NCBI GenBank assembly: GCA_029287965.1
Contig: JARFQC010000264.1
Coordinates: 1-10,017 of the forward strand
Length of the DNA stretch: 10,017 bases
Reading direction: 5' to 3'
Source: Arenicellales bacterium
Lineage (GTDB): Bacteria > Pseudomonadota > Gammaproteobacteria > BMS3Bbin11
The notes under the pieces are model-generated. The model did no database searches. It saw only the letters and a list, made by a program, of their open reading frames with translations, and was not told the origin of the DNA. Shown here in pieces: positions 1-7,031 of the stretch. Made by a program: the position numbers and the translations under genes. Numbering within the stretch: position 1 is the stretch's first letter; each line of letters starts with the position of its first letter.

Positions 1-1301
1 CAGGCCTCGGTTTCATGCGGCAGGTATTTCTCGATGACGGATTCAACCTGAACCAGCGATACCATTTCACCACCGATTTTGGCGAAACGTTTCAGGCGAC
101 CGCGATGCCACAGGTAGCCGTCTTCATCCAGCATGCCCATATCACCGGTTTCATACCAGCCGTCCTTGATCTTCAAAGAGGTTTCTTCGACATCGTCCAG
201 GTAGCCCTTCATGACCAGGTCGCCCTTGACCAGGATGTTGCCTTCCTTGCCGGCTGGCAACGCTTCACCCGTTGCGATATCGGTGATCTTGACCTGCACC
301 CCGAGAACCGGTTTACCAATACTGCCATGCTTGTTCTGACCAGGCAGGTTTACACTGACTAATGGGCTTGTCTCCGTTGTACCATAGCCTTCCAATAGCT
401 CGAGTTTCTGTTTCTCGGCATAGGCGTCCCTGAGGCCGGCGGGGCACTTGTCCGCGCCAGCCACGGCAGCCCGTACAGTGGACATGTCGCCCGGCTTGGA
501 TTGCTTGAGATATCCCATCAGGAAAAATGGCGTGCCGACGAGCAGGGTGATTTTTTCCTCCCGGATAATGCGGGCAACGGTCTTGAAGTCGAGTGGATTG
601 CCGTAGGTTACTACTTGCATGCCCCGGGACAGTGGCAGCCACATGTTGGCCATCAGGCCGAGCACGTGGAAATACGGCAGGTTGCCCAGTACCCGGTCAT
701 TCTCTGTGAAATGGAAGATCTGCAGCGCGGCTTCCACGTTGGAGCCCAGGTTGCGATGACTCAGTTCTACCGCCTTGGGTGCCTTTTCACTACCGCTGGT
801 GAACAGGATGGTTGCCGTTTCGTTAAGCGTGCCGGGGTGAACCAGTTTGCTGATCAACTTTGCCGGGAGTTTCGATTTCACCGCGGCCAGCAGTTTTTCG
901 AAGCCGCTGACCTGTTCCATCATGTCCTCGAGGAAGACCATGCCCGGCACCAGCCGGCAGCCGAGTTTTTCCAGCAGCGCGCGTGACGTGATGATGGTGT
1001 GGAAGGTGCACTTCTGCTGGGCGTATTCTGCGTTTTCCGAAGCACCGGTCGAGTAGTTGATCATGACCGGCGTCTTGCCTGCCATCAGCGTGGCAATGAT
1101 CGCGAGTATGCTGCCCGCTGAATTCGGTACCATGATACCGATGTAACCGTCAGGATAGCGGCGGAACCTGCGTGCCAGCAGCAAGGCGCCGATCAGGGCC
1201 CTGCCGTAGGTGATGGTCCGTCGCGTGTTGCGGTCGACGATGGCCGTGGAGGATGCGTACTGCTTGGCCTGGCGGATAAAGTTCTGGTGCAGGGGGATCA
1301 T
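1..1301 (-). CDS. Aas-type acyl-ACP/acyl-CoA synthetase (AMP-binding), 3' end outside window
   Basis: This is an ANL-superfamily adenylating enzyme that activates fatty acids with ATP to acyl-AMP and then to a thioester. The frame is open for 433 codons from ATG at 1301 to the left edge, with no stop reached. Visible motifs are the P-loop TSGSEKAPKAV (about residues 168-178), EGYGTTE (304-310), WYETGD (382-387) and GRLKRFAKIGGEMVSL shortly after. The last motif is characteristic of the synthetase half of E. coli Aas (2-acylglycerophosphoethanolamine acyltransferase/acyl-ACP synthetase). The catalytic C-terminal lysine region would lie beyond the window. The protein begins directly at the synthetase domain, so the PlsC-like acyltransferase half found at the N-terminus of E. 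coli Aas is missing. A purine-rich GAGGAAAGGA stretch lies about 11 bases before the ATG. It follows the TerB-like gene by 66 bases and is probably the last visible gene of the operon. The true substrate (acyl-ACP, acyl-CoA or lysolipid) cannot be decided from sequence. Confidence 0.88.
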   Translation of the reverse strand, partial: MIPLHQNFIRQAKQYASSTAIVDRNTRRTITYGRALIGALLLARRFRRYPDGYIGIMVPNSAGSILAIIATLMAGKTPVMINYSTGASENAEYAQQKCTFHTIITSRALLEKLGCRLVPGMVFLEDMMEQVSGFEKLLAAVKSKLPAKLISKLVHPGTLNETATILFTSGSEKAPKAVELSHRNLGSNVEAALQIFHFTENDRVLGNLPYFHVLGLMANMWLPLSRGMQVVTYGNPLDFKTVARIIREEKITLLVGTPFFLMGYLKQSKPGDMSTVRAAVAGADKCPAGLRDAYAEKQKLELLEGYGTTETSPLVSVNLPGQNKHGSIGKPVLGVQVKITDIATGEALPAGKEGNILVKGDLVMKGYLDDVEETSLKIKDGWYETGDMGMLDEDGYLWHRGRLKRFAKIGGEMVSLVQVESVIEKYLPHETEA

Positions 1302-1367
1302 TACTGGATGTGTCCTTTCCTCTGGAATGTACTGATTGTCACGAACCAGCGATGTCCGGTCAACTTG

Positions 1368-1832
1368 TCACTGGTGGGCTTTAATCCGCGCCCGCTGTTT
1401 TGCTGCGATGTAGTCCTTGTGCGGGATGTACAGCAAGGATGATATCTTGCGCATCATGTGTTGCTCGTGGTCACTTAACACCTTGTCTGCCCATGCAACA
1501 CGCCATAACATTTCGATCAGCGTTATTCTTTCCGGCATGGTGTAGCTGTCGACAATACAGCGCGTGAAACCATGCAGGGAAACGGCGTGTTCCACTTCGG
1601 CATCGGCGAGTTCCACTATGCTGTCGATTTCCTCGGGGCTAAGATCGAGGTCGTTCTCCAGTGCATGGCGTAAGGCCATCCATTCCTCATCGCGGTGTTC
1701 GAAGTCGGATTTCAGCACCTCGATCATTAATGCCGCGGCGGCGAGATGAGTTTTGTGGCTGCGGGTCTTCTCCGAATCGCGTGCGGCCGCGTTCATGGTG
1801 TTGTTGAAATATGCCTTTATCCGGTCAATCAC
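1368..1832 (-). CDS. TerB-like small alpha-helical protein
   Basis: A 154-residue, acidic, probably cytoplasmic helical protein of the TerB (tellurite-resistance B-like) fold class. It shows the usual two-part architecture: a first helical unit with MIEVLKSDFEHRDEE (about residues 36-50) and a second with MLWRVAWADKVLSDHEQHMM (108-127). The acidic residues of these units (D43, E50; D116, E123) match the proposed metal-binding positions of TerB. No signal peptide or membrane segment is seen. I chose the GTG at 1832 because AAGGAT lies 8 bases upstream; a longer reading from 1925 would run through the end of hinT. It starts 19 bases after hinT stops. There are no other ter genes nearby, so tellurite resistance should not be assumed. 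The molecular role is unknown; family assignment is fairly good, function is not. Confidence 0.8.
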   Translation of the reverse strand: MIDRIKAYFNNTMNAAARDSEKTRSHKTHLAAAALMIEVLKSDFEHRDEEWMALRHALENDLDLSPEEIDSIVELADAEVEHAVSLHGFTRCIVDSYTMPERITLIEMLWRVAWADKVLSDHEQHMMRKISSLLYIPHKDYIAAKQRARIKAHQ

Positions 1833-1851
1833 GATAATCCATCCTTGATGT

Positions 1852-2196
1852 TCAGCCCGGCGGCCATGCCATGCTGCGGCCACCCAGCAGGTGCAGGTGG
1901 ATATGGTACACGGCCTGGCCTCCATCGGCGTTGCAGTTCATGACCACACGGTAACCGTCTTCGGCGAAACCGAGTTTGTTCGCCAATTGAGCCGCGACGA
2001 TGTTCAGCCTGCCAAGCACTTGCGTGTCTTCATCACTGGCCTCGTTAAGTGTGGCGATGTGTTTTTTCGGGATGATCAATACGTGTGTAGGGGCCTGGGG
2101 GTTGATGTCATTGAATGCCAGTACTTCGTCATCTTCGTATACGATGTCGGGCGGAATTTCGCCGCTCACCATTTTGCAAAACAGGCAGTCAGTCAT
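1852..2196 (-). CDS. hinT: HinT-type histidine triad nucleotide-binding protein
   Basis: A 114-residue HIT-family purine nucleoside phosphoramidase, which hydrolyses P-N bonds of AMP-amino acid or AMP-lysine type substrates. The signature H-x-H-x-H is present as HIHLH at residues 98-102, preceded by GGQAVY and followed by LLGG. N-terminal CLFC (C4, C7) and H46 fit the zinc site seen in some HINT proteins. The stretches APTHVLIIPKKHI and EDGYRVVMN align well with E. coli HinT by eye, and the length is close to the usual 115-120. The ATG at 2196 is preferred because it begins at the canonical MTDCLFCK. An in-frame ATG at 2214 would add six residues. The start overlaps the end of aguB by 8 bases, implying translational coupling. 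Confidence 0.95.
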   Translation of the reverse strand: MTDCLFCKMVSGEIPPDIVYEDDEVLAFNDINPQAPTHVLIIPKKHIATLNEASDEDTQVLGRLNIVAAQLANKLGFAEDGYRVVMNCNADGGQAVYHIHLHLLGGRSMAWPPG

Positions 2197-3112
2197 TGTC
2201 GGTCTCCATGTCATGAGAAGTTGAATCATTCCAGCGCCGGGTCAGGCCGGCGTAGGCGTCGATGCGGCGATCGCGGAAAAAGGGCCAGCTGCGCCGAACC
2301 GATTCATTATGCACGGGATCGATTTCGGCCAGGAAACAGCCGGTTTCATCAGCGCCGGCCTGGTGGCCGATCTCGCCCTGCGGACCACAGATGAAACTGC
2401 CGCCCCAGAATTGTATCCCGGCATTGTTGCCTGCCGGATCAGGTTCATGACCCGTCCGGTTGGCGGCCAACAGTGGAATGCCGTTGGCTATTGCATGGCT
2501 GCGCTGCACGGTCATCCAGCTGTCCTGCTGACGTTCTTTTTCGTCTTCCGTATCCTCAGGGTCCCAGCCGATGGCAGTAGGAAAGGCCAGGATGTCGGCG
2601 CCAGCCAGCGCCATCAATCTTGCCGCTTCGGGAAACCACTGGTCCCAGCATACCATTACGCCCACCTTGCCGAGACGGGTCGTGACCGGCCTGAACGGAT
2701 TGTCGCCCGGTGTGAAGTAGAACTTTTCGTAGTAGCCCGGGTCGTCGGGTATGTGCATCTTGCGATATTGACCCGCCAGGGTGCCGTCGTTGTCCAGCAC
2801 CACCGCGGTATTGTGATAGATGCCTGCGGCACGCCGTTCGAATACCGAGCCGATGATGACCAGGTCGAGGCGGTCGGCCAGGCGCGACAGCCATTCTGTA
2901 GTCGGTCCGGGTACCGCTTCCGCCCGCTCAAATTCGCGATTGCTTTCATGCTGGCAAAAGTAATGGCCGTTGTGGAGCTCCGGCAGCAGCGCCAGCCCGG
3001 CGCCCTGGCTGGCGGCCTGTTCGAGCAGTGATTCCAGTTGCCGCCAGTTCTCCTCGCGGTTGTCACTGAATGACGCCTGGATGACTGCACATAGGTAGGG
3101 CTTTGCGTTCAT
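2189..3112 (-). CDS. aguB: N-carbamoylputrescine amidase
   Basis: A 307-residue carbon-nitrogen hydrolase (nitrilase superfamily) that splits N-carbamoylputrescine into putrescine, CO2 and ammonia. This is the last step of the agmatine route to putrescine. The catalytic triad is visible: E45 in LLPELHNGHY, K118 in YRKMHIPDDPGYYEKFYF and C155 in VMVCWDQWFPEAARL. The DQWFPEAARLMALAGADIL and PTAIGW stretches are typical of the AguB branch, and the length is close to the family norm. It begins 9 bases after aguA stops, with no clear Shine-Dalgarno sequence, so translation probably depends on ribosomes finishing aguA. Its last codons overlap hinT. Direct adjacency to agmatine deiminase makes the substrate assignment strong. 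Confidence 0.96.
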   Translation of the reverse strand: MNAKPYLCAVIQASFSDNREENWRQLESLLEQAASQGAGLALLPELHNGHYFCQHESNREFERAEAVPGPTTEWLSRLADRLDLVIIGSVFERRAAGIYHNTAVVLDNDGTLAGQYRKMHIPDDPGYYEKFYFTPGDNPFRPVTTRLGKVGVMVCWDQWFPEAARLMALAGADILAFPTAIGWDPEDTEDEKERQQDSWMTVQRSHAIANGIPLLAANRTGHEPDPAGNNAGIQFWGGSFICGPQGEIGHQAGADETGCFLAEIDPVHNESVRRSWPFFRDRRIDAYAGLTRRWNDSTSHDMETDND

Positions 3113-3121
3113 GGGCTAATG

Positions 3122-4156
3122 TTACAACGCGCAGGCCGGCAGGTGCATCGTTACACAATGCAGGCTGCCGTACTGTTCAAGCAGGGGGCGGCAGGGGACA
3201 CCTATGACTTCCCTGTCGGGAAATGCCTGTTGCAGTTGTGTCATGGCATCACGGTCGGTCGCTACGTCATACGTTGGCACCAGTACAGCACCGTTCAGGA
3301 TCAGGAAATTGGCATAGGTCGCCGGCAGCCTTTCGCTGGTCCTGTTGAAGCAGGCGGTCGGTAAAGGAAGTGGAACAAGATGATAGGGCTGGCCATTCGA
3401 CTGGCGCAGTGCCTGCAGTTCCTTCTCCATGTTATCCAACGAAGACGCATGGCTGTCGAGCGGGTCCTGGCAGCTGGTATAGGCAATGGTTTCTGCATTG
3501 CAGAAACGGGCCAGGGTATCAATGTGTGCATCGGTATCGTCGCCTTCAAGTTCGCCCTGCTGCAGCCATAACACGCGTTGTGTACCGAGCAGATCGAAAA
3601 GGCGCTGCTCAATCTCCGCCTTGTCGTATCCGGGATTGCGTTGCGGAGACAGCAGGCAGCGCGTTGTTGTCAGCAAACCGCCTCGGCCGTCGCTGTCGAT
3701 GCTGCCGCCTTCAAGTACGAAGTCCACTTCAGTGCATTGCCTTTGTTCAAATGCAGGCATGCCATGCAACAGCCGGGTGACACGGTCATCCTGGGTATGG
3801 GGGTATTTGCCGCCCCAGGCATTGAAGCGGAAATCCAGCCACGACGGTTTACCATTCCGGCTGACGGTGACGGGGCCGTAGTCACGGGTCCAGGTATCGT
3901 CATAGGGCAGGATATGGAGTGCGATGTTCACAGCGCTGATACCTTGCTCACTGATCAGGCGGGTAACGCGTTGTTGTATCACTGCATCCTGGCAGCAGAT
4001 ATGAGCGGTTTCAAAACGGGATATTGCCTTGACCAGGGCGAGGTAAGTGGCCTCTGCTGCAGCGAGATTGGCTGACCAGTCTGTGGATGCGGTCGGCCAG
4101 CTTAGCAGGATGCCTTCCTGCGGCTCCCATTCCGCCGGAAGACGGACCGCGGTCAA
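3122..4156 (-). CDS. aguA: Agmatine deiminase
   Basis: A 344-residue member of the peptidylarginine-deiminase-like guanidino-modifying enzyme family. It hydrolyses agmatine to N-carbamoylputrescine and ammonia. Seen features are PAEWEPQEGILLSWP at the N-terminus, WTRDYGP (residues 89-95), FNAWGGKY, EGG (149-151), GDDTDAHID (205-213, with the catalytic-type histidine at 211) and the C-terminal SLHCVT with the nucleophile C334. These are the expected substrate-binding and catalytic blocks in order. The start is a TTG at 4156, since no ATG or GTG lies before the conserved PAEWEP block. This TTG shares the bases TTGA with the stop of the upstream gene. aguB follows immediately. No arginine decarboxylase is in the window, so the source of agmatine is not shown. 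Confidence 0.96.
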   Translation of the reverse strand: MTAVRLPAEWEPQEGILLSWPTASTDWSANLAAAEATYLALVKAISRFETAHICCQDAVIQQRVTRLISEQGISAVNIALHILPYDDTWTRDYGPVTVSRNGKPSWLDFRFNAWGGKYPHTQDDRVTRLLHGMPAFEQRQCTEVDFVLEGGSIDSDGRGGLLTTTRCLLSPQRNPGYDKAEIEQRLFDLLGTQRVLWLQQGELEGDDTDAHIDTLARFCNAETIAYTSCQDPLDSHASSLDNMEKELQALRQSNGQPYHLVPLPLPTACFNRTSERLPATYANFLILNGAVLVPTYDVATDRDAMTQLQQAFPDREVIGVPCRPLLEQYGSLHCVTMHLPACAL

Positions 4157-4707
4157 TGCTGTTCGAGCTTGCCGAGTTCTTCGAGCAGTGACAGGGTAAG
4201 CCCCTCGGCCTGTTTGCCCATGCCCTTGGTCAGCTTGTCGGGATCGCGCTCGCCATTGACCAGGCGGCGGAATATGCCGGATACACGCGACATGTCGCCG
4301 CCGACTTTCGACATCTGTTCGCCCATGTTGCCTAGCAGCTGCAGTGCATTGACGTCGCCGCGTGCTGCGGCATGGATCATCGAAGCCAGTCCCGGTGCGG
4401 CCATGGAGCCGTCCGGCTGGACATCCGGGTCGGGCAGTGTCGCCGGGTTCTGGATGCCCTGCAGGATGCTGCTGGCAATCACGCGGTCTTCGTCATCCAG
4501 TACGCCCAGCATGCCGGTCTCTCTTTCACCGGCCTTGATGCGTCGGATGATGACAACGAGATCCTGCCAGCCGGCGGATTCGGCCTGTTTCAGCATTTGC
4601 TCGAGATCGTCTCCACCTTCAGGGCGTATGCAGGCATCGACGACAGCGTTGATAAAACGGGCGTGGAATTGGCGAATTTGCTCGGTTCTGGAAATTTGGC
4701 CGGACAT
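4153..4707 (-). CDS. Unrecognised helical protein with internal repeat, upstream of aguA
   Basis: I do not recognise this 184-residue protein. It looks wholly cytoplasmic and alpha-helical, with no signal peptide or membrane span. It contains a diverged internal repeat. Residues 53-85 (I-I-R-R-I, then GER at 60-62, L67, then S80-I-L and I85) line up with residues 145-178 (I-F-R-R-L, then GER at 152-154, L159, then S173-L-L and L178), with one inserted residue. A proline-rich link (about 87-105, PATLPDPDVQPDG) separates the first repeat from a helical block GLASMIHAAARGDVNALQLL (106-125). The ATG at 4707 has AGGA about 7 bases upstream. It is the first gene of the leftward cluster and overlaps aguA by 4 bases. 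That suggests co-expression with agmatine catabolism, but no function can be assigned. Confidence 0.85.
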   Translation of the reverse strand: MSGQISRTEQIRQFHARFINAVVDACIRPEGGDDLEQMLKQAESAGWQDLVVIIRRIKAGERETGMLGVLDDEDRVIASSILQGIQNPATLPDPDVQPDGSMAAPGLASMIHAAARGDVNALQLLGNMGEQMSKVGGDMSRVSGIFRRLVNGERDPDKLTKGMGKQAEGLTLSLLEELGKLEQH

Positions 4708-4751
4708 GTCATGTTCCTGTTCGTTGGCGGGGTATTGTCAGCGTCCCCTGA

Positions 4752-4779
4752 TTGAAAAAAGCCACGAGGGTCGTATATT
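4752..4779 (+). promoter_or_regulatory. Predicted htpX promoter
   Basis: TTGAAA (4752-4757) and TATATT (4774-4779) are separated by 16 bases. Each differs from the sigma-70 consensus at one position. The predicted start would give a leader of roughly 45 bases before htpX. The same stretch also partly fits the heat-shock sigma-32 pattern: ATTGAAA, then a 13-base spacer, then a weak CCCCATNT-like element at 4771-4778. No equally good promoter was seen for the divergent leftward operon. Confidence 0.5.
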
Positions 4780-4809
4780 ACCCGAATACCCATTACGATC
4801 TAACGACCC
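4768..4809. repeat. 7-base inverted repeat in the htpX leader
   Basis: GGGTCGT (4768-4774) and its exact reverse complement ACGACCC (4803-4809) are separated by 28 bases. The left arm touches the predicted -10 element and the right arm lies in the predicted leader. It could be an operator or an RNA hairpin, but with 7-base arms it could also be chance. Confidence 0.35.
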
Positions 4810-4830
4810 GTCCCGGAACCGGAGCCCGCC

Positions 4831-5709
4831 ATGCAGCGTGTTATGTTATTTCTTGCGACCAACCTCGCGATAATCTTCGTCCTCAACATCAGTATGCGAC
4901 TGCTGGGAATCGAGCCCTACCTGAACCAGCAGGGGCTGAACTTGACGTCCCTGATGATCTTTGCCGCGGCATTCGGTATGGGCGGTGCGTTTATCTCGCT
5001 GGCCCTGTCCAAGTGGACGGCCAAGCGCTTTACCGGTGCCCGGGTCATCGAACAGCCCGCCAACAAGACCCAGCAATGGCTGCTCGATACCGTCCGCCGG
5101 CAGAGCCAGGAAGCAGGCATTGCGATGCCGGAAGTCGCCATCTTCGACACGCCGCAGGTCAATGCCTTCGCAACAGGCATGAACAAGAACAAGGCCCTGG
5201 TTGCTGTCAGCAGCGGTCTGATACAAAACATGCGCATGGAAGAGGCCGAGGCGGTGTTGGGCCACGAAGTCAGCCACGTTGCCAACGGGGACATGGTCAC
5301 GCTGGCCCTGATCCAGGGCGTAGTGAACACGTTCGTTATTTTTGCCTCGCGCGTCATTGGCCAGGTGGTCGACCGGGTAGTGTTCAAGAACGAGGAGGGC
5401 CACGGCCCGGCATTCTGGATCACCACCATCGTTGCGGAGCTTGTGCTGGGTATCCTCGCCTCGATCATCGTCATGTGGTTCAGCCGCAAGCGTGAGTTCC
5501 GCGCCGACGAGGGCGGAGCGAGGCTGGCAAGCCGGGAAAAGATGATCGCTGCGCTGGAACGCCTCAAGGGCGGAACGGATGACGAACTGCCCGATCAGCT
5601 GGCTGCGCTGGGCATTTCGGGCCATCGCGGTGAAGGCATCAAACGCCTGTTCATGACGCATCCGCCACTGGATGAGCGCATCGCGCACCTGCGCCGGATG
5701 CATGCCTGA
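4831..5709 (+). CDS. htpX: Protease HtpX (membrane zinc metalloprotease)
   Basis: A 292-residue inner-membrane M48 metalloprotease that degrades misfolded or damaged membrane proteins, working alongside FtsH in E. coli. Zinc-binding HEVSH is at residues 145-149, and the third ligand is E222 in REFRADEGGARLASREKMIAAL. Four hydrophobic segments are seen at about 4-23, 38-58, 155-178 and 196-217, matching the known topology with the active site facing the cytoplasm. NAFATGMNKN and MTHPPLDERI near the C-terminus are typical family blocks. Length is standard. GGAG lies about 7 bases before the ATG. It is transcribed away from the agmatine operon and followed 95 bases later by the DUF1015 gene. Confidence 0.97.
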   Translation: MQRVMLFLATNLAIIFVLNISMRLLGIEPYLNQQGLNLTSLMIFAAAFGMGGAFISLALSKWTAKRFTGARVIEQPANKTQQWLLDTVRRQSQEAGIAMPEVAIFDTPQVNAFATGMNKNKALVAVSSGLIQNMRMEEAEAVLGHEVSHVANGDMVTLALIQGVVNTFVIFASRVIGQVVDRVVFKNEEGHGPAFWITTIVAELVLGILASIIVMWFSRKREFRADEGGARLASREKMIAALERLKGGTDDELPDQLAALGISGHRGEGIKRLFMTHPPLDERIAHLRRMHA

Positions 5710-5756
5710 GCCGGTCCCACTGCGGTTGCTGACTACAACGATTGCAACTAGACTGC

Positions 5757-5776
5757 CGGTCTGACTTTTTAGACCG
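5757..5776 (+). repeat. Short hairpin between htpX and the DUF1015 gene
   Basis: CGGTCT and AGACCG form a perfect 6-base inverted repeat around an 8-base T-rich loop (GACTTTTT). There is no run of T after the right arm, so it is not a convincing intrinsic terminator. A related hairpin lies at 7032-7049, just past the DUF1015 gene. Confidence 0.35.
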
Positions 5777-5804
5777 TACAGTACATGCAGCGAGAAACTT
5801 CATA

Positions 5805-7031
5805 ATGAAACTCCTTAAAGCCTTTCGCGGCCTCAGGCCCGTACCCGACCGTGTGGCGGATGTCATTGCACCACCTTATGACGTGTTGAGTTCAGATGAA
5901 GCGCGCGAGCTGGCCAGTGACAAGCCCTGGAGCTTTCTCCACGTATCCAAGCCTGAGATCGACCTGCCTCCCGAGACCGACCCGTATGACGAATCCGTCT
6001 ACGCCATGGGGGCGAGCAATTTCGACAAGATGAAACAGCAGGGCGTGTTGATGCGTGACGAGCAGCCCTGCTATTACCTCTACGAACTGACCATGAACGG
6101 ACATGTGCAGACAGGCATTGCGGTAGCCGCGTCGGTAAAGGCGTATGACGAGGACATCATCCGCAAGCACGAGTACACCCGGCCCAAAAAAGAGGACGAC
6201 CGGGTCAACCAGATCAAGGCCCTGCATGCACAGACCGGGCCGGTCTTCCTGACCTATCGTCAGCAGGATGACATCGATGAGCTGGTCAACCAGGTGAAAC
6301 TGTCTGAGCCCACCTACGATGAAGTAAGCGACGACGGTGTCAGGCATCGCATGTGGGTGGTTTCGGATGCCGGCCAGATTGAGTGGCTGGATAAATCTTT
6401 CAGTCGCCTGGAACGACTTTATATTGCCGACGGACATCACCGTTCGGCTGCGGCGAGTCGCGTATGCGCAGGCAAGCAGTCAGACGGCGAGTCCGGCTGT
6501 GACAGCTTCCTCGCTGTCATGTTTCCCGACGACCAGGTGCAGATCTTCGACTACAACCGCGTCATCAGGGACCTGAATGGTCTCTCCGTTGAATCGCTGC
6601 TTGACAGTATAGGCAAGTCTTTCAACATCGAGGCCAGCGATCAGCCGGTCAAGCCAGCGGCCAAGGGCGAGTACGGCATGTATCTGCCCGGTCAGTGGTA
6701 CAAGCTGGTCATTCACCCCGAGTTCATGGCGTCCGGTGATTCGGTCCATAGTCTCGATGTCAGCATGCTGCACCACAACCTGATCGGTCCGCTGCTCAAC
6801 ATCACCGACCCGCGCCGTGATGAGCGCATCGATTTCGTCGGTGGGATTCGTGGCCTGGAAGAACTCGAAAAGCGTGTCGACAGCGGTGATATGGCCGTCG
6901 CTTTTTCACTTTACCCGACCGGACTGGATGAGCTGATGGCCGTGGCTGACGCGGGTAAGGTCATGCCTCCCAAGTCGACCTGGTTCGAACCCAAGCTGGC
7001 CGACGGCCTGGTGTCATACGTACTGGACTGA
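5805..7031 (+). CDS. DUF1015 family protein
   Basis: A 408-residue protein of the DUF1015 family (COG4198), conserved in bacteria but of undemonstrated function. Recognisable family blocks are KAFRGLRPVPDRVADVIAPPYDVLS at the N-terminus (residues 5-29), IIRKHEYTRPKKEDDR (118-133) and IADGHHRSAAA (207-217). The DGHHR block recalls the phosphate-binding signature of ParB-like and serine-kinase-like folds. A nucleotide- or phosphate-handling activity is therefore possible but is inference. No membrane segment or signal peptide is seen. ATG 5805 is chosen because the family starts just before the FRGL block; an upstream in-frame start at 5742 would add 21 unrelated residues. The Shine-Dalgarno sequence is weak. 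It could be co-transcribed with htpX. No serine-biosynthesis gene, sometimes a neighbour of this family, is present here. Confidence 0.9.
   Translation: MKLLKAFRGLRPVPDRVADVIAPPYDVLSSDEARELASDKPWSFLHVSKPEIDLPPETDPYDESVYAMGASNFDKMKQQGVLMRDEQPCYYLYELTMNGHVQTGIAVAASVKAYDEDIIRKHEYTRPKKEDDRVNQIKALHAQTGPVFLTYRQQDDIDELVNQVKLSEPTYDEVSDDGVRHRMWVVSDAGQIEWLDKSFSRLERLYIADGHHRSAAASRVCAGKQSDGESGCDSFLAVMFPDDQVQIFDYNRVIRDLNGLSVESLLDSIGKSFNIEASDQPVKPAAKGEYGMYLPGQWYKLVIHPEFMASGDSVHSLDVSMLHHNLIGPLLNITDPRRDERIDFVGGIRGLEELEKRVDSGDMAVAFSLYPTGLDELMAVADAGKVMPPKSTWFEPKLADGLVSYVLD

Noticed and set aside
15..1056. Several plus-strand reading frames (such as 15-362, 501-986, 847-1056) and minus-strand frame 313-642
   Set aside because: All lie within the continuous acyl synthetase frame on the minus strand, and their translations show no family motifs.
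1302..1367. Possible terminator or promoter between the TerB-like and acyl synthetase genes
   Set aside because: No stable hairpin with a U-tract and no convincing -35/-10 pair were found in these 66 bases.
1833..1925. Longer N-terminus for the TerB-like protein
   Set aside because: It would run out of frame through the end of hinT and encodes unrelated low-quality sequence; the GTG at 1832 has a good ribosome binding site.
2309..3031. 240-residue open frame opposite aguB
   Set aside because: It is antisense to a gene with all catalytic motifs and shows no recognisable domain.
4728..4761. Possible leftward promoter with GACAAT as -10 for the agmatine operon
   Set aside because: The matching -35 position holds only a run of T, so it is too weak to list.
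4846..5703. 285-residue open frame opposite htpX
   Set aside because: It mirrors the htpX codons in a GC-rich gene, lacks a plausible domain, and htpX is certain.
5742..5804. Upstream in-frame extension of the DUF1015 protein
   Set aside because: The added 21 residues do not resemble the family N-terminus and cross the hairpin at 5757-5776.
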